Shown in pieces: positions 15,915 to 24,425 of a stretch of 36,753 nucleotides of DNA; position 1 is the stretch's first letter; every line of letters starts with the position of its first letter. The stretch is from positions 1 through 36,753 of the forward strand of contig JASLXP010001242.1 in NCBI GenBank assembly GCA_030740295.1, given 5' to 3'. This stretch comes from Planctomycetota bacterium. GTDB lineage: Bacteria; Planctomycetota; PUPC01; JACPCR01. The translations under genes were made by a program, and so were the position numbers. The notes beneath the pieces are model-generated. The model had not been told where the DNA came from. It was given only the letters and a program-made list of their open reading frames with translations, and searched no databases.

Positions 15915-17333
15915 ATGTTCGTCGGCAGGGACCACGAATTGACACAACTGCAGAGGCTGCTCAAGCGTGGAAGATCTTCGCTTGTCGTCTGCCGGGGACG
16001 GCGGCGCATCGGCAAGAGCACGCTTGTCGAGGAGTTTGGCAAAGGAACGCCCCGCTTCTACGAGTTCCAGGGCCTGCCGCCGCGCCCGGGCATGACCAAC
16101 GTGGCACAGCTTGACCATTTCGCTGCTGCCATGGCAGACCAGTTTGACCTGCCCCGTCTCAAGATCGAAAGCTGGGCGGATGCCTTCGCGTTACTCGCCA
16201 ATCAGACCCGGGTCGGTCCGACGGTCGTGCTCCTGGACGAGATTTCGTGGATGGCCAGGAAAGACCCCGACTTCGCAGGACAGCTCAAGATCGCCTGGGA
16301 TACGAAATTCAAGAACAACGACCGGCTCATACTGGTGCTGTGTGGTTCCGTGTCTTCGTGGATTGATCGCAACGTTCTGCGCAATGCCGGATTTGTGGGA
16401 CGGGTCACGCTGAACATCAAGCTTGACGAACTGCCTCTTGCACTTTGCTCGGCCTTCTGGGGGAAGAGGGCAGGCCGGGTGTCCGCTCGTGAGAAGTTTA
16501 GACTTCTGTCGGTGACAGGAGGTGTGCCGCGTTATCTCGAAGAGATCGACCCCTCTGAGTCAGCGGCGAACAACATCAAGGCAATGTGCTTTGACCCGGC
16601 AGGTCTGCTGTTCAGTGAATTCGATCTGATCTTTGAAGACACCTTCTCCAGCCGCGCAGTCATCTACAGGCGCGTCGTCGAGGCATTGGTCGCCGGCCCC
16701 AAGGGCCTCAAGAGCATCTGTAAGAACCTTGGGGTCGCTCCCAGCGGCGTTACCAGCGAGTACTTGAGCGATCTCGAGCAGTCCGGGTTCATTGCCCGGG
16801 ATTTCGTCTTCAGCACAAAGACCGGAAGGAAGGGCAAGCTCAGCCGATATCGGCTGTGTGACAACTACGTGCGATTCTACCTGAAGTATGTGGCCCCGCG
16901 TACCGATGCCATCGAGAAGGGCCTCTTCAGGTTTCGCGACCTGGACAGCCTGGCCGGTTTCGATTCCATGATGGGCCTGCAACTGGAGAACCTGGTCCTG
17001 CGCAATTTGCCTGATGTCCTGGAGAAGCTCGGAATCCCATCAGCAAGCGTGATCTCCGCATCCCCCTATTTCCAGAACGCCACACGCCGGAAGCAAGCCT
17101 GCCAGATCGATTTGCTCGTCCACACCAAGTCGGCGCTCTTTGTGTGCGAGGTGAAGTCCACGAAAAAGGTCGGCCTCGATGTTGTTTCGGAAGTGGCGGA
17201 GAAGATCCGTCGATTGTCCTATCCCCGTCATCTGTCGATACGGCCGGTGCTCATCTATCTCGGAGATCTTGTGCCGCATGTGGAGGAGGAGTGTTTTTTC
17301 GACCGGCTGCTCAGCCTGGACAGCCTGCTGTAG
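15915..17333 (+). CDS. ATP-binding protein with DUF234/nuclease-like C-terminus
   Basis: Protein of 472 aa. The N-terminal ATPase domain has FVGRDHEL at the start, Walker A GRRRIGKST at 28-36 and Walker B TVVLLDEIS at 103-111; the GRRRxGK form is typical of the archaeal-type ATPase (AAA_14/ATPase_2) group. A winged-helix-like part follows (GPKGLKSICKNLGVAPSGVT), then the DUF234 hallmark YRLCDNYVRFYLKYV, and finally QIDLLV...LFVCEVKST, a PD-(D/E)XK-like nuclease core. GGGAG at 15904-15908 supports the start. These proteins are widespread in bacteria and archaea, often in patchy or mobile contexts, and their biological role is not established. The gene stands alone on the plus strand behind the twin hairpins. 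Confidence 0.9.
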   Translation: MFVGRDHELTQLQRLLKRGRSSLVVCRGRRRIGKSTLVEEFGKGTPRFYEFQGLPPRPGMTNVAQLDHFAAAMADQFDLPRLKIESWADAFALLANQTRVGPTVVLLDEISWMARKDPDFAGQLKIAWDTKFKNNDRLILVLCGSVSSWIDRNVLRNAGFVGRVTLNIKLDELPLALCSAFWGKRAGRVSAREKFRLLSVTGGVPRYLEEIDPSESAANNIKAMCFDPAGLLFSEFDLIFEDTFSSRAVIYRRVVEALVAGPKGLKSICKNLGVAPSGVTSEYLSDLEQSGFIARDFVFSTKTGRKGKLSRYRLCDNYVRFYLKYVAPRTDAIEKGLFRFRDLDSLAGFDSMMGLQLENLVLRNLPDVLEKLGIPSASVISASPYFQNATRRKQACQIDLLVHTKSALFVCEVKSTKKVGLDVVSEVAEKIRRLSYPRHLSIRPVLIYLGDLVPHVEEECFFDRLLSLDSLL

Positions 17334-17375
17334 GGGATGTGAGGGGCCGACCATCGGGGCAGGCCCGAGCTTGGC

Positions 17376-20300
17376 CTACTTTCGCACCAGCAGAATGAAA
17401 TCCATTCCAAGTCCGTCCCCGAGGTTAGTCATGCGGATAGTGTGCTTGCCTGCCTTCAATGGTACTACCACCTCCTTTTCTTCTGCTGTTTCGAGCGTCT
17501 TGAATCGCCAATGACGGTGATCCGTGCCGTAGCCGCCGGTTCTCTCGAATTCGATTTCATCGGGCATACCCTCAACCCGCTTGCCGTCGAGCTTGAGTCT
17601 GCGTCGGGTTTCTGTGCCGGCGGTCGCGTATCGGAAGATGATCTTGTAGTTGCCATCTGCCGGTATCTCGAAACTCCACTCGAGTGCGTGACCGATGTGG
17701 CTGTGCCAGCGAGTGATCATTTTGCCCCAGGTGGCCATGCGGTCGTCACGGACATCCACGATGCCGCCTTCCTGCTTGGAATACGATTCCGCCTGGAGCA
17801 CGACATGCTCCTCGGGCTTGAGCTTCTTCATCCAATCCGGCTTCTCGAATTTGGCTGCCGGCGGGGGCGGCGGTCGCTCGTTCACGGTGAGCCCGGCAGC
17901 ATCCAAATCGGCAAGGACGCGGGGTGCGCATCGGTAGAAGAAAGAGAATCCTTTGCCGTAGCCGCTGCCTTGTGCTGCGATGGCCATCCCCTCTTTGACG
18001 ACCGGCAGGAATCGATTGTCTTTCGTCCAGCGATACGCCCGGGCCACACCTTCAATCATCAGAGGGTTCGCGCCGCGGCCGTAGGTGGTCTTGGGGCATG
18101 AGGTGTAACGAAAGCCCTGGGTCTGATTCGACCAGCATTCGTCCAGCAGAAAGTGCGCGCCGCGGATAATGCATTCCTTGACACGAGGATCCCCAGTCAC
18201 GTCGTGGTAATACTTCAGGCCGGACAACAGGACGGCGACCATGAATCCTGCGTTGCCGCGATGCCGCGGGGTACACCGGCAATGTCCGGGCACCATCTGC
18301 CGGGTCCATCCACCGATCTGATGCGTGCGCATCCCCTTTTCGAACTGATGCTCCGGCATCGGCAGAGGGAGCCTGTCCTGATTCTCAAGCACTCGATCTA
18401 CGATCACTCTGGATGCGTTGAGGTAGTAAGGGTCGCCGGTCGCGGCGTAGGCTGAGGAATTCATGATGAGATGCCAGCCCGGCACGCGACAGCTCGAAAA
18501 GTCGTACGGCCTTCCGAGATGTTTGTGAATGAAGAAGTCGGAGATGAGCTTGCCGGTCTCGTAAGAGCGGCGGTCACCGGTCAGGAAGTAGTGGGCGAAA
18601 TGACCCTCCGCCCACGCGTGTCCAATGCTGCCGCCGGCCCTGGGTATACCGAGGGTGCCGGGAACGGACTTTGTGTAATAGCCGCCTACGTGCCCCATCT
18701 GGTGGACGTAAACGAGGCCCCTGCTTTTTGGATTAGCGGCCCAGTGAAGCGTGTCTATGTCCCGGTTGTGGAGCTCCGTTACTTTCCCAAGGACAAACGC
18801 GTCGGCATTGCCGGAGCGAACGTATTCCTGAAAGAACGAAAACTGAGTGTCGTATTCCACATTGCCCCAGTTGGCGCCGCGCTCACCGTACCAGTCCCCG
18901 TAATTCATGAGCCCGTAATCGTGCTGCTGCTCGCGGCGGAGTTTGTAACGCTCAAGATTGTGGTCGATTCCCTCTTCATAGAGTTTGAACTTCTTGGGAT
19001 TTCGCGGGGCGATGTCATAGAGAGCTTTCGATTCGCAATACCATTCTGGTGGAGCGGTGGCGATCAGTGGCCGTTGAAAGAGCGTGCACATCGCTTCGCG
19101 CTCTTGCCGGTTGCCGGCGCCGATGAGCATTTCATGCGTCTTCGCCATGCCGCTCTTGAAGCGATAGTGGCCGTCCCGCAGGTAATAATAGAGTTGGTGT
19201 CCCTCGCGCTCGAAGGGAAAACTGTCGTAAAGGCCGGGCTCGAAATCCGGGCAGAGACCGATAACGAGCGCCTTGCTGGTGACTGAAAAAGACTTGGGAT
19301 AGTTTTGCCAGAAATCTCTGACTGCGATGGCCAGGCCGCTGTCAGTCGTACTGATGATAGATCCGTTCAAACGTCCCTTTGTTTTCTGCTTGTGGTGTAC
19401 AAACTCTGAATCGAAATGCTGCTGCACCGATCGGGTGGGGGTGAGGCTGACCGTTGAACCGTCCACACGAAGGGCATCCCAGTTCGGTTCAACATTGGCA
19501 ACGACATAGGAGAGTTCATCGATATTCGTGAAGGTCGGTGCCAGCGAATTCAGGAACGTGTGATGCACACGGACAAAGGGAACACCGCGCCAGGCTTCAA
19601 TTCTCTTTTCAATCGTGAAGGATGCCGAGCCGTCCTCATTCGAGAGCGTTGAAACGGTCTTCACCACAGCGCGCACGGGCCCGTTACTTTCGAGGGTGAT
19701 CTCGGCCTCTTTTCGTGGGCGAGCATCTCTGTCCGTAATATCAATCACACTCGTTTCGCAGACATTACCCCGAATGTGAAGACGCCCCATACGATCGATC
19801 GATGCGCCAGGCAGGGCGATTCCCTCTTCCGAAGCCTTCGCTATCGGACTTGCTGTGCCTGCCCGCTTCACCTGTTTGCCGAACTCGAGCTCGTAGGTGG
19901 CTGTCGACCGGGCAGGGACATCCGCAAGAAACGAAACCAGCAGCCATTTCACACTCGCGTCCGGCCATCGGGCCGTGACCTCGATCTGAGATTCCGAATC
20001 TTCGCCTGGAAAAATGAGTCGGACATTTTCGGATGAGCCCAGCCGGCCCTGTGGTATGGGAACACCCGAGCTGACGGGCCAGTTCTTCGCCTCAACATCA
20101 TGGATGTTCTGCACTTTCAGTGGAACGCGAACGGTCTCAGCCACTGACTCCGGAGCTTTGGGCGGCGAAAGGCTGAATTCAATGACCTCGCTGGCGTACG
20201 GGCTGTCATCCAGCTTCATGCCGATTGCACGTCCCTGAAAAACCTTGCCCTCAGGCAGGTCTCTAAGAACCACGCGATGGACCATGTGGGGATAAGGATC

Positions 20301-21548
20301 TTCAATCCTCTTTCCCGCTGGTTTTCCATCGCCAAACTCAAACACCGTTTTGGAGGGCATGGTCGTCGTCCATGAAATCGTCACCTCGCCGGGCGCGACA
20401 GGTAAGACTTTCGATACCAAGTTCTCGACTTTCCAATGCATGCGTCGCGGTTTGGGCGCGCTCTTCAAAAAGAGCAGATTGATCACTGCGTGCTTGCCAT
20501 TGGCGCCAACTGCTTTCAGTTCGATTTTTTCGTCGCCTTTCAGATCGACAGGATCCCTTAGCCAATAGAGCCAGGTCCGGTAGTTGTTCTGGTTCGAAAC
20601 CGCGAGCCCCTTGGATTTGCCGTTAATGAGAATCTCTATTCGTTCGTCTGCGCCGTCGTCATACATCATGAATCCAATGGTGTGTCTTCCCTTGACGGGA
20701 GCGGTGCACCACGCCCTGGCCCGCGATGTGGACAATGAAAGGTGAGGAAAGCGCCTTGACGTCTGGTGGTCCACGTAAAAGCCATCTATCTCGAGTTGGT
20801 CGTGCCGAATCTCCGTCGCGTCTTTGTGAAGGAGAATGCGATGCAGTTCATCGAGACCGAACATCGCATCTACGTTGAAGTTTTCCTTGTGATCTATGGC
20901 CCGGAGGATCTTCTTCCGTTTTGAAATCGGTAAGCCACTGAGCTGCACTTTGCGGGAATAGTCACTCATCGTTGCGCTCTTCCCATAGCTGGTCAGCGTA
21001 TGGCTCAGGACGTAAAGAGCGTAGCGGATGCCCTTGCCATCGCGATCCAGCGGCGCATCGCATGCGACGAACAGGTCCTTGCCCTGCGCAAAAAAACTCA
21101 CCGCGGGCCCGGCTGTTCTCGTGCCATCCGGCGCGTAATAGGCACATCCACCACGCCCACCGACAACTGAGATCATGTAATCAGTACCTGTAGCGGACGC
21201 TCCTTTGCCTGCGCGGCGGCCAGTTTCATTGTTGGCGTCCGAATCGACGTAGAGATGGAAGACAGCGTTCTTCGGCGTGGGCGCTTCGGCGAATGTGGCC
21301 TTCCATATGGAACGACCTTCTGCCACGTTGCAGTGTTCGATGTGCAGAAAGTCTTTCGTCGGATCGTATGACTCTCGCTTTCTGTGCTCTTCAGATTCGA
21401 GGCCGTCGTTGATGACCAGCTTGAAAGTCTCGGCGGAGTCTGGGTCAGAACCGAATTCTGCTTCGATGTGGTCTGGCAGACCGTCTTTATCGCGATCCTG
21501 CGCGTGAAGGAGGGGAAGTGCCAGGATGAGGACGATGGTTAGTTTCAT
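17376..21548 (-). CDS. Large secreted YetA/exo-rhamnogalacturonan lyase-like protein
   Basis: Protein of 1390 aa from the ATG at 21548, with a signal peptide (KLTIVLILALPLLHA) right after it. Then comes a calcium-binding thrombospondin-3-like motif (DRDKDGLPDHIE, residues about 18-29), unassigned beta-rich parts, a fibronectin-III-like segment (about 375-462), a RIFT-barrel-like part from about 475 (NWPVSSGVPIPQG; WPDASVKWLLVSF), a beta-sandwich, and an alpha/alpha toroid rich in His and Trp (WYGERGANWGNVEYD; GHAWAEGHFAHYFLTGDRR). The C-terminal 140 residues look like a carbohydrate-binding beta sandwich (HVVLQAESYS...GKHTIRMTN). The PcRGLX/YetA family acts on pectin-type polysaccharide, so extracellular glycan breakdown is likely. 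An in-frame ATG at 21596 would put the signal peptide too far inside. No Shine-Dalgarno sequence is visible. Confidence 0.8.
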   Translation of the reverse strand: MKLTIVLILALPLLHAQDRDKDGLPDHIEAEFGSDPDSAETFKLVINDGLESEEHRKRESYDPTKDFLHIEHCNVAEGRSIWKATFAEAPTPKNAVFHLYVDSDANNETGRRAGKGASATGTDYMISVVGGRGGCAYYAPDGTRTAGPAVSFFAQGKDLFVACDAPLDRDGKGIRYALYVLSHTLTSYGKSATMSDYSRKVQLSGLPISKRKKILRAIDHKENFNVDAMFGLDELHRILLHKDATEIRHDQLEIDGFYVDHQTSRRFPHLSLSTSRARAWCTAPVKGRHTIGFMMYDDGADERIEILINGKSKGLAVSNQNNYRTWLYWLRDPVDLKGDEKIELKAVGANGKHAVINLLFLKSAPKPRRMHWKVENLVSKVLPVAPGEVTISWTTTMPSKTVFEFGDGKPAGKRIEDPYPHMVHRVVLRDLPEGKVFQGRAIGMKLDDSPYASEVIEFSLSPPKAPESVAETVRVPLKVQNIHDVEAKNWPVSSGVPIPQGRLGSSENVRLIFPGEDSESQIEVTARWPDASVKWLLVSFLADVPARSTATYELEFGKQVKRAGTASPIAKASEEGIALPGASIDRMGRLHIRGNVCETSVIDITDRDARPRKEAEITLESNGPVRAVVKTVSTLSNEDGSASFTIEKRIEAWRGVPFVRVHHTFLNSLAPTFTNIDELSYVVANVEPNWDALRVDGSTVSLTPTRSVQQHFDSEFVHHKQKTKGRLNGSIISTTDSGLAIAVRDFWQNYPKSFSVTSKALVIGLCPDFEPGLYDSFPFEREGHQLYYYLRDGHYRFKSGMAKTHEMLIGAGNRQEREAMCTLFQRPLIATAPPEWYCESKALYDIAPRNPKKFKLYEEGIDHNLERYKLRREQQHDYGLMNYGDWYGERGANWGNVEYDTQFSFFQEYVRSGNADAFVLGKVTELHNRDIDTLHWAANPKSRGLVYVHQMGHVGGYYTKSVPGTLGIPRAGGSIGHAWAEGHFAHYFLTGDRRSYETGKLISDFFIHKHLGRPYDFSSCRVPGWHLIMNSSAYAATGDPYYLNASRVIVDRVLENQDRLPLPMPEHQFEKGMRTHQIGGWTRQMVPGHCRCTPRHRGNAGFMVAVLLSGLKYYHDVTGDPRVKECIIRGAHFLLDECWSNQTQGFRYTSCPKTTYGRGANPLMIEGVARAYRWTKDNRFLPVVKEGMAIAAQGSGYGKGFSFFYRCAPRVLADLDAAGLTVNERPPPPPAAKFEKPDWMKKLKPEEHVVLQAESYSKQEGGIVDVRDDRMATWGKMITRWHSHIGHALEWSFEIPADGNYKIIFRYATAGTETRRRLKLDGKRVEGMPDEIEFERTGGYGTDHRHWRFKTLETAEEKEVVVPLKAGKHTIRMTNLGDGLGMDFILLVRK

Positions 21549-21706
21549 GTGTGTTCGAATCTTGATGGCGGTCGTTTCGAACAGCGCGCTGGCCAAGCCG
21601 TCCAGGGCCGGTCATGCGAGGTCGCGTTGACGGAGTGCCATTCTTCAGGAGCCCGGTACAGAAAACAGCAACTTGGCGGAAGCTAGCCGCAGCCCAGCCG
21701 CGTTGC

Positions 21707-23596
21707 CTACCGAAAGATCGTACTGCAAATGAAATGGCTGGGTGGCCGTCTGCGGGCGTAGGAAGGAGCGGTGCCCGACCGCTCTGGTCTCACAATCTGC
21801 AGAGGCCCGACGGCCGACTTTCGGAGCAACTTCCTTCCGATGGCCTGAAGCGTTGCACTCCTGGCAAAAGAGGGAGCAACAACAGGGCTGTTCGAATAGT
21901 AAACATTCGTAGCGGCCACGCCCGGCGAGCTCTGTCTGAGCAGATCGTCGCGCGCCGAACGTAATGTGAAGAGCTCCGATGCGCTGTTACTCAGCATCAC
22001 CGTGGCCACGCAGCAGTTGGACTGGTTCTTGCCCTGTGTTTTCTGGACATCCGCACCAGAGGATCCACCGCCGGTACTTCCCCCTGTATCGGGAATCACG
22101 ACCAGGCCTCCCACCAGAGAGGTCAACTGTCCTGTTTGTTGCCAGATAATGGCTCGGGGCTCCGCCTCGGTAGTAATGTCATCGTCCGGGTCAGCGGCAA
22201 CATCGACCTTTAACGTCGCCTGAGTCCCAGCAGGAGAGACTGCAACTATAGAGTGGGTGATATCGGGTCCAGTAATGACAAGCTGGTTGGGGTTGTTCGT
22301 ATCCTCCACAAGCCCTACACCACCCAATGTCAGAGTAATCGACTTCCCTACTGCAACGTACACCGGGCGCGCCTGTCCGTCCACGGTATTCACTGCGATA
22401 TCGGCAGCATTAAGAAACAGGCCCACACTGTTCGTAACAGAATCTCCGCCTCCCGCTGTGATGTTAAAAATCAGATCCGTGGCGGCAGAGTTGAAGTTTT
22501 GTGCCAAGGTGACCGATCCCGTATTCGAAGATGTTGTATCGTCCAGGAAACGGCCGGGAGCCGTCTCATCAAAAGAATTATTAGGCTGGAACGGTACATC
22601 ATCCCCGGTGATCGGTCCGTCATTCGGCTCAATGAGAAACTTGTACTCACCTGGTGGCAAACCATTGAAGTCCTCATTCATGAAATCCTCATCGCCCGCC
22701 AGGGTCTGATCAGTCGTCATATAAGCCGCAGGAATGATCCCGGTTTCGTTATTAATCGCGACCACATGGGCACCGACATACAGATCGATTTCCAGCGGGA
22801 CGATTCTCGTTCTCTTACCCAAACGCATGGTCAATTGCCCAAAGAACGTCCTGAAGTTGGCGCTGGGATAAATAATAGCCATCCCGCTCTTATCGTCCTG
22901 CGTGAGGGCCCGTTTGTGTGTATTCCCAACATTGGGGAATGGATACATCACTGCAGACATCAGAGTCGAAACGTTCAGACCGCAAGCCCGACCGAGAAAA
23001 TGCAAAGCGAGGGACTCGGCATCCACCTGCCCTCCGCTGGGTTCTGTGGCGATGGTACTAGGTGGATTGGGATTAAAAGCAATATCGACATCAACGATCT
23101 CACGCTGGAAGAGGCCGAAATTATTGCCAGTGCGACCAAAAGCGTCTGTATTGGAAAAGGTCAGGAGCTGATGCTGCGTGGTGGTAAAAAAGACTCTACC
23201 GAATTCGGAACTGTCAAACGTGACCCCTGTTGGCAAGGTTGCGGCAAAGGAGATGATGTTAACCCCCGCCTGAGTCCCAAGATTACTCTCATCTTGAACG
23301 GTATTCGCGTTCGCAGTGCGTCTTGTAACAATAGTCAGATCAGAAAAACCATCCACGGATCTCACATTGTTCCAGGTTGTGGCGGCATTCTCGATGGCAG
23401 TCTTCAATTCCTCTGTCGCGGCATCATCGATATCAAAAGTCACCGTCACGGTCTCGTTATCTGGATCGTCGGGATCGATCCCAGCGTTTCCACGGTGGCT
23501 GATGGGAACTGCCCCCTCAAATGTAAAGGTGTAGCTGTAGCCAGGCAGTGCAATCAGTGAGATCGAAAGGACGGCCACTAAAATCCTCTGAAACAT
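21707..23596 (-). CDS. Secreted matrixin-like protein with inactivated zinc site and CFI-box-like C-terminus
   Basis: Protein of 629 aa with a signal peptide (residues 1-21). Residues 25-235 follow the matrixin plan: helix AIENAATTWNNV (68-79), REIVDVDIAFNP (165-176), then ESLALHFLGRACGLNVS and the Met-turn SAVMYP (214-219). The zinc motif HExxHxxGxxH reads H199-F-L-G-R-A-C-G-L-N-V209: catalytic Glu is Phe, and the second and third His are Arg and Val. It is therefore unlikely to be an active metalloprotease. Residues 430-525 look like Ig-like/IPT beta structure. After a Gly/Ser linker, residues 528-597 (CCVATVMLSNSASELF...) resemble the CFI-box C-terminal domain, normally CFIATAAYGS. The last 30 residues are read through a palindromic repeat. 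No ribosome binding site is evident. Confidence 0.75.
   Translation of the reverse strand: MFQRILVAVLSISLIALPGYSYTFTFEGAVPISHRGNAGIDPDDPDNETVTVTFDIDDAATEELKTAIENAATTWNNVRSVDGFSDLTIVTRRTANANTVQDESNLGTQAGVNIISFAATLPTGVTFDSSEFGRVFFTTTQHQLLTFSNTDAFGRTGNNFGLFQREIVDVDIAFNPNPPSTIATEPSGGQVDAESLALHFLGRACGLNVSTLMSAVMYPFPNVGNTHKRALTQDDKSGMAIIYPSANFRTFFGQLTMRLGKRTRIVPLEIDLYVGAHVVAINNETGIIPAAYMTTDQTLAGDEDFMNEDFNGLPPGEYKFLIEPNDGPITGDDVPFQPNNSFDETAPGRFLDDTTSSNTGSVTLAQNFNSAATDLIFNITAGGGDSVTNSVGLFLNAADIAVNTVDGQARPVYVAVGKSITLTLGGVGLVEDTNNPNQLVITGPDITHSIVAVSPAGTQATLKVDVAADPDDDITTEAEPRAIIWQQTGQLTSLVGGLVVIPDTGGSTGGGSSGADVQKTQGKNQSNCCVATVMLSNSASELFTLRSARDDLLRQSSPGVAATNVYYSNSPVVAPSFARSATLQAIGRKLLRKSAVGPLQIVRPERSGTAPSYARRRPPSHFICSTIFR
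21766..21784. repeat. Palindromic unit inside the 3' end of the matrixin-like gene
   Basis: GAGCGGT (21766-21772) pairs with ACCGCTC (21778-21784) around a 5-base loop. The surrounding sequence encodes a basic, proline-rich tail unlike the rest of the protein, which suggests that a repeat element extends the reading frame. Confidence 0.6.
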
Positions 23597-23805
23597 AAGA
23601 AATACTCAGTGTTGGATTTTGCCCGCGGGCAGGATTGGGGGAAGCTCATTCAGCAGCAGCCATCCTTGAAATGGCGTTGGAGTCTAGCAATGCGAAAATC
23701 CTTACGCAAGTGTTACATCTCTTCCGAGGCACGCCGTAACCTGATGCAACCTCAAACTTTAGCGCCGGCTGTCTGAACCTGTGGCCGTTTCCATTTTCAG
23801 CGTAA

Positions 23806-23829
23806 CAAGTGCTATTAACAGAGCACTTG
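23806..23829. repeat. Hairpin downstream of trmL
   Basis: CAAGTGCT (23806-23813) and AGCACTTG (23822-23829) form a perfect 8-bp stem with an 8-base loop, 59 bp beyond the trmL stop codon. On the minus strand it is followed by TTACG, not a clear T-run, so a terminator role is only possible. The rest of 23597-23887 shows no supported gene. Confidence 0.4.
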
Positions 23830-23887
23830 AAAACTCCTTCAATTTCGCGCCTGGCTGTGACAGAAGGGACGCGAGCCACGCGAATCG

Positions 23888-24349
23888 TTACTTCAAGAGC
23901 TCACATTGTCTGATGAGCTCGTAAAGCACGATCGAGGTGGCGTGCGCCAGATTCAGGCTGCGTCCTGAAAACGCCTGGCACATCGGGATTCGAACGCTCC
24001 GTTCCTGATTCTCACTGATTAACGTGCGGGGAAGGCCGGCTGTTTCTTTACCGAAAACCAGGAAGTCATCCGGCCGGAATGCGAACTCCGTATAAACCTG
24101 ATCCGCCCGCGAACTGCAGTAGACAAAACGGCGGTCGGGGAATTCAGACTCAAGCCCCTCGAGTGTCTCGTGACGCTTCACGTCGAGTTGGAGCCAGTAA
24201 TCCATTCCTGCTCGGCGGACGGCTTTTTCGTCAATGGAAAACCCCAATGCGCCGACAAGGTGAAGGTCTGTATCCGTGCACGCGCATAGTCGGCCGATGT
24301 TGCCGGTGTTCTGGGGAATCTCAGGTTCGACAAGTACGATAGAAGCCAT
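23888..24349 (-). CDS. trmL: tRNA (cytidine(34)-2'-O)-methyltransferase, TrmL/SpoU family
   Basis: Protein of 153 aa, the normal length for TrmL. It methylates the ribose of the wobble base (C34 or cmnm5U34) of leucine tRNAs using S-adenosylmethionine. The SPOUT knot motifs are all visible: EPEIPQNTGNIGRLC at the N-terminus, DFLVFGKETAGLP in the middle and IPM...RSLNLAHATSIVLYE at the end. This small single-domain form separates TrmL from the larger TrmH/RlmB enzymes. It lies 76 bp downstream of the family 9 glycosyltransferase on the same strand. Its start has no clear Shine-Dalgarno sequence, but the first residues (ASIVLVEPEIP) match the family start. Confidence 0.95.
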   Translation of the reverse strand: MASIVLVEPEIPQNTGNIGRLCACTDTDLHLVGALGFSIDEKAVRRAGMDYWLQLDVKRHETLEGLESEFPDRRFVYCSSRADQVYTEFAFRPDDFLVFGKETAGLPRTLISENQERSVRIPMCQAFSGRSLNLAHATSIVLYELIRQCELLK

Positions 24350-24425
24350 TGGCAGAGGGTGTGAGTCTGTTCTTCCTGATCCTGACCGTTTAAGTCCTAC
24401 TCGATAGTCTCCAGGCGCAGTCCAA

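Noticed and set aside
18471..19286. Open frame of 271 codons on the plus strand inside the YetA-like gene
   Set aside because: It is a shadow of the codon pattern of the opposite strand; no start signal and no recognisable motif.
22253..23560. Long open frame on the plus strand, antisense to the matrixin-like gene
   Set aside because: The minus-strand frame has a signal peptide and recognisable matrixin and CFI-box features; the antisense product is Arg/His/Ile-rich with no family pattern.
23646..23879. Small minus-strand open frame of 77 codons between the matrixin-like gene and trmL
   Set aside because: No ribosome binding site, odd composition and an internal hairpin (23806-23829); more likely untranslated.
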